Shown in pieces: positions 40,346-47,677 of a stretch of DNA of 64,000 bases (the first letter of the stretch is position 1; the number at the start of each line of letters is the position of its first letter). The stretch is from Catenulispora sp. GP43. GTDB taxonomy: Bacteria; Actinomycetota; Actinomycetes; Streptomycetales; Catenulisporaceae. The position numbers were made by a program, and so were the translations under genes. Below the pieces are notes generated by a model. It was not told the DNA's origin. It saw nothing but the letters and a program-made list of their open reading frames with translations, and made no database searches. The DNA is taken from contig NZ_JBGCCT010000003.1 of NCBI RefSeq assembly GCF_041260665.1, forward strand, positions 372,001 through 436,000, given 5' to 3'.

Positions 40346-40998
40346 GGGACGTTCCCGTCGGCGGACTCCGCTGCGGCCGTCGAGAGAAATCCTGATGAGA
40401 TCGCCGAATCCACCAAGGCACGCGCATGCGCGGCCAGGGGCGGCGAGAAATGCTCGACGCGTTCGATGCGGCTGAGGACTTGAGCTGCCGCCACATGATG
40501 TCGGGCCCACGAGGAATGCTCAAGGTTCGCATGGTTGAGTACGACGGGAAGGATGACGTCGACGGCCATGACGAAGCGGGCCTCGGCCGATCGCAGATAT
40601 TCGTATTCTTCCCACAGATCCATGATCCCGCAGGCGATATCCACCGGCGGCGTCCGAGAAAATTCCCGCATCGCGGACTGTTCCCGGTCCTGGCGGGTCT
40701 TCACGGCTGATCCATAGACGAACGTGTCGCCGACAAAGATCTCCGGAATATCGTGGAACAGGGCCAGGGTCACCGCTCGCTCCACGTCGAGCGGTTCGGC
40801 GGCGAGATGCTGGAGAACGTAGACCGAGGTTGCGACGTGCCAGGAATGCTCGGCGGTCCGTTCCCGACGGCCGCTCGCCGCGACCGGGCTTTCGCGGCGC
40901 ACGTCCTTCAATCGATCCAAGAGCATAATCATGCGCATCGACGCCTCATCGGCCTTCGCGGGAATCGATCTCTGGTGACCACCAACCACATCCGCCAC
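40342..40998 (-). CDS. HD-domain phosphohydrolase (YfbR/HDDC2 5'-deoxynucleotidase type)
   Basis: 218 aa. Metal ligands of the HD family are intact: His in RTAEHSWHVA, His-Asp in LALFHDIPEIFVGD, and a later Asp in AVDVILPVV. The EHSWH and HD-x-PE-x-x-x-GD pattern is that of 5'-deoxynucleotidases which remove phosphate from dNMPs. GTG at 40998 is favoured by a TACACT -10 six bases upstream; ATG at 40938 would also fit the family. The GC content is visibly lower than in surrounding genes. First gene of a pair with the small membrane protein, divergent from a Nudix-like gene. Confidence 0.75.
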   Translation of the reverse strand: MADVVGGHQRSIPAKADEASMRMIMLLDRLKDVRRESPVAASGRRERTAEHSWHVATSVYVLQHLAAEPLDVERAVTLALFHDIPEIFVGDTFVYGSAVKTRQDREQSAMREFSRTPPVDIACGIMDLWEEYEYLRSAEARFVMAVDVILPVVLNHANLEHSSWARHHVAAAQVLSRIERVEHFSPPLAAHARALVDSAISSGFLSTAAAESADGNVP

Positions 40999-41004
40999 GA
41001 TTGA

Positions 41005-41010
41005 AGTGTA
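41005..41010 (-). promoter_or_regulatory. -10 element of the HD-domain gene
   Basis: TACACT on the minus strand six bases before GTG 40998; leaderless start likely. Confidence 0.45.
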
Positions 41011-41037
41011 CTGCGTCACTCAGAGTGCTGCGACGCG

Positions 41038-41043
41038 TATGAT
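41038..41043 (+). promoter_or_regulatory. -10 element of the rightward Nudix-like gene
   Basis: TATGAT, near consensus, 27 bp from the divergent HD-gene promoter. The two promoters probably share control. The leader up to the coding start is about 110 bases and holds no gene I can support. Confidence 0.45.
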
Positions 41044-41162
41044 GGATTTCGACGGACCGGCATGTGCTGCGCCGCGCTGGCGGAGTCCGGGTGATTGATC
41101 CTTCAGGGAAAAGGCGAAACTCCCGGCGCCTCGAATCGTTTCCAGTCCGCGGCGAATGCCTG

Positions 41163-41678
41163 ATGTCGGTCATGGAAACTCAAGATATGGATGTCTCCAT
41201 CATGATTTCGAAGGCGCCCGTCAAAGAGTCGGTGGCCATGGTCATCAGGAACTCCGAGGGCGAGTTCCTGGTGGTGAGGCGGGCTGACGACGACGAGTCG
41301 CTGCCCGGGGTGTGGGGGCTGCCGGCGGCGAGCATCGGTGCGGACGAGAGCGCGGCGCAGGCCTTGGTCAGAGCCGGCCGGCAGAAACTCGGCGTGCGCC
41401 TGCTGCCGGGCGATCGCATCGGCGACGACGACGCCGACCGCGGGACGTACCGTCTCCATCTGACCGACTATGAAGCGACGATCCTGGAAGGCGAGCCCGG
41501 AGTGCCCCAGCCCGACTCCTCGGTGAGCCAGTATTCCGACGTGAAGTACGTCTCGGACGCCTCAGTGCTTTTCGAAGCCGCGCAGCTGGGCAGTCTCTGC
41601 TCCCGTGTCTTCCTCCGGTCGCTGGGTGTGGCCTGGGGCGGCGAGTCGAACGACCAGGAAGCCCCGGCATCCGCGTGA
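41163..41678 (+). CDS. Nudix-fold protein with degenerate catalytic helix
   Basis: 171 aa from ATG 41163; start uncertain (in-frame GTGs at 41064 and 41091 lie upstream), no clear ribosome site. Nudix core: SVAMVIRNSEGEFLVVRRA, LPGVWGLPAASIGADESAAQ, then the helix RAGRQKLGV where REUxEExGU is expected. The metal-binding glutamates are missing, as in the two other Nudix-like proteins of this island. YRLHLTDYEATILEGEP completes the sheet. Lower GC than the chromosomal genes. Followed by the duplicated hairpin that closes the island. Confidence 0.6.
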   Translation: MSVMETQDMDVSIMISKAPVKESVAMVIRNSEGEFLVVRRADDDESLPGVWGLPAASIGADESAAQALVRAGRQKLGVRLLPGDRIGDDDADRGTYRLHLTDYEATILEGEPGVPQPDSSVSQYSDVKYVSDASVLFEAAQLGSLCSRVFLRSLGVAWGGESNDQEAPASA

Positions 41679-41690
41679 CGACGTAGGAAA

Positions 41691-41728
41691 TCAGGGGCTC
41701 GATTCGCGCGATGGAATCGAGCCCCTGA
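41691..41728 (+). terminator. Terminator, right copy of the tRNA-Pro hairpin
   Basis: TCAGGGGCTCGATTC / GAATCGAGCCCCTGA, 15-bp stem with an 8-base loop, 12 bases after the Nudix-like gene. Shares both arms with the hairpin behind tRNA-Pro; only the loop differs. Confidence 0.8.
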
Positions 41729-41770
41729 TCGGTTTCGCGTGGTGGCCGAACCCCGTGTGGCAGCGCCGGA

Positions 41771-42568
41771 CTACGGGATGTCGTACATGGGATCCGGCAG
41801 CTTGAACCCCCGATCGTCATAGCCGCCGGCGTAGTCGCTGACCTGGTCGCCGACGGCCTCGATGAAGTCGTAGCCCATCGTCTGTTCCAGATACTCGCGG
41901 GTGGCCGACTTGAACGGCGTCGCGGTGCACTGCGTCCCGCAGGGCAGGTATGGCGGCGGGTCCTGGCGGGGGCGTAGGTAGAGGCCGTCGATCGGGAAGC
42001 CGAGGGCGGTGAGTTGGTTGCGGGTGACGGTGGTGAGGTTGTCGTGCCGGCCGGTGATGAAGACGACCTTCACGCCGTGTGCGTGGGCCCACTTGGCGAG
42101 CTCCAACGTGGGCTGGACGACCGGGTAGCTGTTGTCCGCGTTGGCCTGCGCGTCCGCCGCTGCGGCGTCGGCGCCGCCGCCGAAGTCGTAGTCGGCGTTG
42201 ACCGGGTAGGTGGAGATCGAGGTGTCGTCGATGTCCAGCATGATCGCCGGGGTGCGCGGGGCGTGGTGCGCCAGGCGTGCTTCGAGGTAGGCCTTGGCCT
42301 GGGCGATCTGGGTGGCCACGTCGGCGGCCCACTGGCTGTGGGGGCCGATGTGGTGGTGGCCGGAGGAGTCCGTGTAGCCGTTGTAGTAGGTGGTGATCTG
42401 GGCTTTGAGTTGGTCCAGGTTGCGTGGTTCGGAGCCGACGCGCTTGTGGTCGGGCGGGGCGGCGGTGGTCGCGGCGGCCATGCCGGCGCCGGAAGCAATC
42501 AGGGCCAGGGCGATGGCGACGGCTGTCGTGGCCAGGGTGGGGCGGGCTGCTAGCAGGCGGGATCGCAT
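41771..42568 (-). CDS. Secreted HAD-superfamily acid phosphatase (class B-like)
   Basis: 265 aa. Signal peptide at the N-terminus (LATTAVAIALALIASGAGMA). HAD motifs: LDIDDTSIST (nucleophile Asp), VVFITGRHDN (motif II) and the acidic EAVGDQVSDYAGG (motif IV). Belongs to the plant-vegetative-storage/class B acid phosphatase family that frees phosphate from organic esters outside the cell. ATG 42568 chosen; a GTG at 42580 overlapping the protease stop is possible. Co-transcribed with the secreted protease upstream. Confidence 0.85.
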   Translation of the reverse strand: MRSRLLAARPTLATTAVAIALALIASGAGMAAATTAAPPDHKRVGSEPRNLDQLKAQITTYYNGYTDSSGHHHIGPHSQWAADVATQIAQAKAYLEARLAHHAPRTPAIMLDIDDTSISTYPVNADYDFGGGADAAAADAQANADNSYPVVQPTLELAKWAHAHGVKVVFITGRHDNLTTVTRNQLTALGFPIDGLYLRPRQDPPPYLPCGTQCTATPFKSATREYLEQTMGYDFIEAVGDQVSDYAGGYDDRGFKLPDPMYDIP

Positions 42569-42576
42569 GGCGCCGG

Positions 42577-43269
42577 TCACTTCCCGATGGTCTGCTGGAT
42601 CCAGCTCTGGTAGGCGGTGATGTCGGCGTAGTCCTTGACCGTGTCGGTGCCCCTGCTGTCGGTGCCGACGATGGCGCCGTCGTGGAAGGCGGGGCCGCCG
42701 GAGTCGCCCTTCGCCGAGATGCCCGAGCCCTTCGTCAGCTGCAGGACGTGGGCGTTTGCGTCGTCGGAGGCGCTGTTGTCCTTCACGACCATGGTGCAGG
42801 TCTTCAGTTGCGTGCCGGGCGTGCCGCTGCTGTCCACCTCGCCGTAGCCGTAGGCCTGGACGGAGGCCTTGTCGGCGGGGCGGTCCGAGGGGGAGCCGAT
42901 CTTCGCGTAGGTCGTGGTGTAGGGCTTGGTGAGGTGCAGCAGGAGGATGTCCTCGCCGTTCCCCTTGATCTGCTTGTCCGTGGAGATCTGCGTCCCCTGT
43001 CCCTTCGTCACGCTGCCCAGCAGCACGTAGTCGTCGCCGGCCGCGCAGTGTCCGGCGGTCAGGACCCACTGCGCGGCGATGAGGGCGCCCGAGCAGTGGC
43101 TTGAGCCGCTGTTGAAGCGCACCTGCGCTGCCCATGGGGCGCTCGAGATGTTGCTGACGTTCGATCCGCCGATGATCAGGGGGCTGGCAGCCTGTGCCAC
43201 GCCGCCGGCCGCGAGGATGCCCGCGGTTGTGAGGCCGCCGATCAACGCGACGCGCCGTCGGTTCGACAT
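42577..43269 (-). CDS. Secreted trypsin-like serine protease
   Basis: 230 aa. Signal peptide (RRVALIGGLTTAGILAAGG, cleavage after AQA), short propiece, mature start IIGGSNVS. Catalytic triad visible: His in VLTAGHCAAG, Asp in NGEDILLLHL, Ser in GISAKGDSGGPAF. Two disulfides are likely. GGAGGAACACC before the ATG at 43269 settles the start. S1-family exoenzyme for protein degradation; overlapped by the acid phosphatase gene as GTGA if its earlier start is used. Confidence 0.92.
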   Translation of the reverse strand: MSNRRRVALIGGLTTAGILAAGGVAQAASPLIIGGSNVSNISSAPWAAQVRFNSGSSHCSGALIAAQWVLTAGHCAAGDDYVLLGSVTKGQGTQISTDKQIKGNGEDILLLHLTKPYTTTYAKIGSPSDRPADKASVQAYGYGEVDSSGTPGTQLKTCTMVVKDNSASDDANAHVLQLTKGSGISAKGDSGGPAFHDGAIVGTDSRGTDTVKDYADITAYQSWIQQTIGK

Positions 43270-43559
43270 GGTGTTCCTCCGCATTCGTGAATGGATGGAC
43301 CGAGCGGGAGGAACGTACTTCTGTGCCGTGGAGTGGCGTAAGGCCAGGTGAGAGGGCCAGGGCCGGTGCTTGAACGGGGGTGGGAAAGGGCGCTGGCCGG
43401 CGCCGTCTCGACCATTGACTGACTGGTCATAAAGTTGCTGGACTTATTGCCTTTGTGCGCTCGGTCTCGGTGCGGGTCAGGCCGTCGGTGCGGTCGACGG
43501 TGTTCGTGCAGGTGCAGGTGGCGGCCGATGAGCCGGCACTGGGAAGTATGAAGACCATG

Positions 43560-44222
43560 CCGGTCCGCGTTTTCTCCCCCGGCCGGCGGCCAGGTCTGCT
43601 CGACCGCCCAGCGGCCCGGGCGCTCGTCCAGGTCCGCGCCGAACGGCGCCGGGGCGGGTATCCAGGCCCTCAGCGCGGGCAGTTCTTCATCCTGGTGCGC
43701 GTTTTCGCGGAGGAATCGGTCAAACCATTTCAAACATTCGCCGATGAAATCCATCGCGGGGCCGGGGCTCGCCTGGTGCGGATATGTATGGGCCCAGGGT
43801 CCGATCAGACCCTTGACGGGAGTGCCCAGCGGGGTGAGTTCGTCCAGGAGCCGGAACACCGCTCCGCGTAGGGGTCGGCCCAGCCGCCGACCGCCAGGAC
43901 CGCCGCCTTGATGCCCGACGGGTCCTCGATCACCGAGCCGTGCCGCCAATAGGCGCCACGTCTTTGGTGGGCCAACCACGTACTGATATAGGTCGGCGTC
44001 CGCTCCATCCGCCGGAACCACTCCGCGCGCCAGCCGGGGCCGACCACGTAGCGGTCGTCGGTGGAGCAGACGGTCACAATGCATTTCAGTTGGAGCGGGG
44101 TCAGGGCCGCGACCTGCAAGCCATTGAAGCCGCCCCAGGACCTTGCCGATCATCGCCACGTTCCCGTCGCACCAGGGCTGCGCCGCCAGCCGCTGCAGGA
44201 CCTGCAGCGCGTCGTGGTCGCA
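43560..44222 (-). pseudogene. Remnant of a CocE/NonD-type hydrolase
   Basis: Pieces of an X-Pro dipeptidyl-peptidase/cocaine-esterase-like protein are spread over two reading frames: LAAQPWCDGNVAMIGK, then after one inserted G (AAGGTCCTGGGGC for K-S-W-G-G) GLQVAALTPLQLKCIVTVCS and AYWRHGSVIEDPSGIKAAVL up to GWADPYAE, then a second frame change into LDELTPLGTPVKGLIGPWAH and FDRFLRENAHQDEELPALR. The N-terminal third and the C-terminal jelly-roll domain are missing. No intact product can be made. The 290 bp from 43270 to 43560 hold no recognisable gene. Confidence 0.8.
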
Positions 44223-44477
44223 TCTCCGGGGCCGCGGACTTCATCTCCCCGGCGTTGGTGGTGGCGCTGGCCCCGGGGGATCGCGGTGATCATGAATAAC
44301 GCGAAGATCACCGACACCGTGCTGTACGCGCTGGAGGGTGCGGTGCCGCACCTGGCCGTGATGTTCGTCATGATCTGCGGCTTCCTGGCGGTGGGCGCGG
44401 CCGTCGGCCCCCAGCGCCGGCGTTCACCGTCCGGTCGTCCCGTGATCACCGTGAATGTCCTCACCCCAATGGGGTAA
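44222..44477 (+). pseudogene. Remnant of a membrane protein
   Basis: ADFISPALVVALAPG continues after one extra G (GGGGG-A at about 44275) into IAVIMNNAKITDTVLYALEG and HLAVMFVMICGFLAVGAAVG in another frame. Two membrane segments of an unknown transporter-like protein; 5' end cut at the junction with the CocE remnant. A 61-aa frame from ATG 44292 could still be read but has no ribosome site. Confidence 0.55.
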
Positions 44478-44492
44478 CGCCCGTCGCTCGGG

Positions 44493-44498
44493 TAGCGT
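44493..44498 (+). promoter_or_regulatory. -10 element of the 474-aa gene
   Basis: TAGCGT seven bases before ATG 44506, no ribosome site; leaderless start. Confidence 0.5.
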
Positions 44499-44505
44499 AC
44501 GGTCC

Positions 44506-45930
44506 ATGCTCGATCTCTTGCATGGCACAGAGGGAGCCTCGCGCTTCGACCTGGCGGCTCTGCCCTGGTGGCGGATCTGCCGCGTCGACGCTGTGGCCCC
44601 CGGACAGGGCGCGGTCCAGTCTTTCCTCGACGAGCTGTGCAAGGCGTTCGCCGACCAGGGGCACGAGGTCGGACGGCCGGCGTCGGTGACCGGGGCCGGC
44701 AAACGCGTCGAGCTGGACGTGCTGCTGGTGCACATACCTGTGCCGGCAGGTCCCGGCACCCTGTTGGACCGGGTCGCCGAGCAGTACCCGCCGCTGATGG
44801 TGAGCCTGCGGCGCACCGGCGACGTGCGCGGCGGCGTGCGGAACCTGGTCGGGGTGTTCGAGGTCGACGAGCCGCTGGCCGGGGCCAAGCACCTGGAAGT
44901 GGTCCAGCTGGCCCGGGTGCTGATGGCCCGGGTCGGGGCGCCCAAGACGCTCTTCGTGTATCCGGACCCCGAGACCGGCGAGATCCTCGAGGCCACGCTG
45001 TGCACCATGGAGGGCGGCCATCCCTCCGTCACCACCGATATCGTCCGCGACATCCGCGACCGTCTGGTCGCCGTCGCCTGCGCCACCGAGGTCAACGACC
45101 GGCTGGACCGGGTACCGGACTCGGTGCAGACCTCGGCCTTCGAGACCGCCCGCGCGCCGCGGGTGCTGGTCACCGCCGGGCGTCGGATGGGCAGCCTGGG
45201 GCTGCTGCCCCCGCCGCACCGGGTCTCGGACTACGTCTCGGTGACCATGGCCTCGGCCTACCAGCGCTACCTCGGAATCAAGGGGTTCAGCGAGGGCATG
45301 ATGTTCGTGTACGACCCGGACCTGCAGGCGCTGGTGGTCACCGCGTCCGGCAGCTTCGAGGTCGACAAGCGGGATCTGCGGCCCGAGGACGTCGTGGTCG
45401 TGGACCACCAGTTGGACGGCGGCCGCCTGCGGCTGCTCGAGGTCGCCGGCAGCGGGCAGAAGGGCCCCTCGGTGGAGGCCTGGGAAGTCGCCTCCCTGAT
45501 GGCGGCGGCCCCGAAGATCAAGGTGAGCAAGGACGCCGCCGGCATCTGGCGCCCGGACCCGAACGGCACCGTCGAGGTGCCCTCCGTGCGCGGCGGACTG
45601 CACGCGCACGTCGGCGTCGACGAGGCCGACGAGACGCTGATCGAGAGCATCCCGCCGGACCGCGCCACCTACCCCTACGGCTTCGGCTGCGGCACCGACC
45701 TGATGGTGGACGTCGCCGCGGCCACCGTGCGGCGCTCGCAGGCGATCAACGACGCCGCCGACACCCGCTCCTACGTGCGCTGGCAGATGCTGTACCACGG
45801 CGAGATGGCCGTGGAGCTGTGGACGCCCGACGTCCCGGACGAGCCGCTGGCCGGCCTGCTGGACCTGTTCGACCCGGCCGGCCGCGCGGCGATCGCCTTC
45901 CGTACCGACAACGTGGATCAGCCGGTGTGA
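44506..45930 (+). CDS. Conserved hypothetical protein, 474 aa
   Basis: Not recognised. A soluble, mixed alpha/beta protein with no signal peptide or membrane helix. Opens with LDLLHGTEGASRFDLAALPW; other distinctive stretches are FVYPDPETGEILEATLCTME, YQRYLGIKGFSEGMMFVYDP and PYGFGCGTDLMVDVAAATVR. No nucleotide loop or catalytic motif is obvious. The ATG at 44506 is chosen because of the TAGCGT -10 seven bases upstream. The gene ends 2 bp before the SDR start, so both form an operon. Base composition and codon use match the core genome. Confidence 0.75.
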   Translation: MLDLLHGTEGASRFDLAALPWWRICRVDAVAPGQGAVQSFLDELCKAFADQGHEVGRPASVTGAGKRVELDVLLVHIPVPAGPGTLLDRVAEQYPPLMVSLRRTGDVRGGVRNLVGVFEVDEPLAGAKHLEVVQLARVLMARVGAPKTLFVYPDPETGEILEATLCTMEGGHPSVTTDIVRDIRDRLVAVACATEVNDRLDRVPDSVQTSAFETARAPRVLVTAGRRMGSLGLLPPPHRVSDYVSVTMASAYQRYLGIKGFSEGMMFVYDPDLQALVVTASGSFEVDKRDLRPEDVVVVDHQLDGGRLRLLEVAGSGQKGPSVEAWEVASLMAAAPKIKVSKDAAGIWRPDPNGTVEVPSVRGGLHAHVGVDEADETLIESIPPDRATYPYGFGCGTDLMVDVAAATVRRSQAINDAADTRSYVRWQMLYHGEMAVELWTPDVPDEPLAGLLDLFDPAGRAAIAFRTDNVDQPV

Positions 45931-45932
45931 CG

Positions 45933-46700
45933 ATGAAGCAGACATATGCCAGAGCCCTGGTGACCGGGGCCTCGTCCGGATTCGGCGAGCAGTTCGCGCG
46001 GCAGCTGTCCGCGCGCGGGACCGCGCTGGTGCTGGTCGCGCGCCGGATGGGGCGGCTGGAGAAGCTGGCCGCCGAACTGGGCACCGAGATCGAGATCCTG
46101 CCCGCCGACCTGACCGACCCGGCCGGGCTGGCCCTGGTCGAGGAGCGCCTGCGCGACGCGGCGAACCCGGTCGACCTGCTGGTGAACAACGCCGGGGTCG
46201 GTACCACCGGCGCGTTCGCCACGCTGCCGGTGGAGGGCGAGACCGGCAAAGTCGCGCTGAACGTCATGGCCCTGATGCGGCTGTGCCACGCCGCGCTGCC
46301 CCGGATGACCGAGGCCCGGCACGGCGGCATCCTCAACGTGTCCTCGTTGTCCAGCGCGACGCCGGCGCCTCGGGCCGCGACCTACGGCGCCACCAAGGCG
46401 TTCGTCACCTCGTTCAGCGAGAGCCTGAACCGCGAGTCCCGGAGCGCCGGCGTGCACGTCACGGCCTTGCTTCCGGGGCCGTCGGCGACCGAGCTCACCG
46501 ATGCCGGGTTCGTGAACCTGCTGCCGCGCGTGTTCTGGCAGTCGCCGGAGGCGATCGTGGCGCGCGGGCTGGCGGCGGTGGCCTCCGGCAAGCCGGTGTG
46601 CATCCCCAGCCGGGTGCTGTCGGCCGCGACGGTCACGGGGTCCCGGATGCCAAGGTCCTTTCAATACCTTGTGGGAGAGCGCCTGTTCGGGTCCAAGTGA
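45933..46700 (+). CDS. Short-chain dehydrogenase/reductase
   Basis: 255 aa, classical SDR. Cofactor loop TGASSGFG near residues 11-18 with an ARR that favours NADP(H), NNAGVG, catalytic Ser in NVSSLSSATP and YGATK, and PGPSATELTD after it. Substrate unknown. ATG 45933; a GTG at 45927 overlapping the previous stop is an alternative. The last 68 bp overlap the convergent hypothetical gene. Confidence 0.9.
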   Translation: MKQTYARALVTGASSGFGEQFARQLSARGTALVLVARRMGRLEKLAAELGTEIEILPADLTDPAGLALVEERLRDAANPVDLLVNNAGVGTTGAFATLPVEGETGKVALNVMALMRLCHAALPRMTEARHGGILNVSSLSSATPAPRAATYGATKAFVTSFSESLNRESRSAGVHVTALLPGPSATELTDAGFVNLLPRVFWQSPEAIVARGLAAVASGKPVCIPSRVLSAATVTGSRMPRSFQYLVGERLFGSK

Positions 46701-47613
46701 TGCCGAACAGCGCGTAGACCTTCGCGATGAGGTCGGGGCCGCCGGTGTAGAACTGCGGGGCGCCGCCCTGCGGGGTGATCTCGACCGCCTCGCAGCCGAC
46801 CGGGTCCGCGCTGACCACCGCCAGGCCCGGCAGCGTGATCCGGACCCGGGTGCCGTCGTCCGACGGACAGTTCACGGCGCCCCGGATCTGCGGTTGCAGG
46901 GCGTTGAGCAGGTCGACGACCTGGTGGATGATCAGCGGCGCGGTGGCCGTTTGAGTGCGGGCCTCAGAAGCGGGCAGGGGCTGCCGCGGATCCGGCGGCG
47001 CGGTGGTCACCACGGATACCGACGGCGCGCCATAGCCGAGCTTGGTGGCGGCGGGCCGCGAGGGCGTCCAGACCGCGATGGCGTCGAGCCGGACGACGGT
47101 GCGGCCGTCGGAGCCGCTGAGCGGCGACACGACCAGCCAGTTGAGCGTCCCCGGGAACGCGAAGCTCACAAAGCTCGGCCCCACCGAACTGCTGCCCGAC
47201 CCCGACAACGACGATCCGGTCGGCGGATGGGCCCTGACCCAGGCCAGCACCTGGTCCGGGCTCTGCGGGGCGGAGTACCAGGCGACCGCGCCGGCCTGGG
47301 TCTGCGCGCCAGCCTGGATCGGCGGGTGTTGCAGACCTGAGGGCAGCGGATCGGGTTGGCCCGCGCTCTCGGTCGCGCCCGGCGGTGCCTGGAAGGCGGC
47401 GAGCATGTGGGCGATCTCTTGCTGGGCGACCACCTCGTGGGGATCGGTCGCCGAGGACGATCCCGCGGCCACCGCCGACCCGGCTGGATTCACCCCCGAG
47501 CCGGAGGGCGACGCGTGCACCCCTACCGCCGCGCCCGCCACGACGACCACAGCCGCCGTCGTCGCACCGATCCATCCCCGGCTGTTCCGCAGCTTCGATT
47601 GTGGAGAGGCCAT
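46633..47613 (-). CDS. Secreted or membrane-anchored hypothetical protein
   Basis: 326 aa. N-terminal anchor or signal (GWIGATTAAVVVVAGAAVGV), then a Ser/Gly/Ala-rich stretch and an extracellular domain of about 240 residues with one Cys pair (VNCPSDDG, VGCEAVE). I do not recognise the family. ATG 47613 is preferred over the earlier one at 47649, which lies before the hairpin. Downstream of the PBP gene in the same direction, so it may act at the cell wall. 3' overlap of 68 bp with the SDR gene. Confidence 0.65.
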   Translation of the reverse strand: MASPQSKLRNSRGWIGATTAAVVVVAGAAVGVHASPSGSGVNPAGSAVAAGSSSATDPHEVVAQQEIAHMLAAFQAPPGATESAGQPDPLPSGLQHPPIQAGAQTQAGAVAWYSAPQSPDQVLAWVRAHPPTGSSLSGSGSSSVGPSFVSFAFPGTLNWLVVSPLSGSDGRTVVRLDAIAVWTPSRPAATKLGYGAPSVSVVTTAPPDPRQPLPASEARTQTATAPLIIHQVVDLLNALQPQIRGAVNCPSDDGTRVRITLPGLAVVSADPVGCEAVEITPQGGAPQFYTGGPDLIAKVYALFGITWTRTGALPQGIERTLASGTP

Positions 47614-47623
47614 AAAACTTCGA

Positions 47624-47655
47624 CGGGGCGCGCAGCCTGTCGGTTGCACGCCCCG
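47624..47655 (-). terminator. Hairpin between the PBP gene and the hypothetical gene
   Basis: CGGGGCG pairs with CGCCCCG around a 17-base loop with further partial pairing; followed on the minus strand by TCGAAGTTTT just before the next ATG. May end the PBP transcript. Confidence 0.4.
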
Positions 47656-47677
47656 CCGAATACTTCGCGCGGACCTT

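Noticed and set aside
36943-41690. Integrative element with integrase or transposase
   Set aside because: No recombinase, transposase or excisionase is encoded and the tRNA 3' end is not duplicated; only the hairpin arms repeat.
41691-41760. Second tRNA gene beside the right hairpin
   Set aside because: No cloverleaf, T-loop or acceptor stem could be found next to the hairpin.
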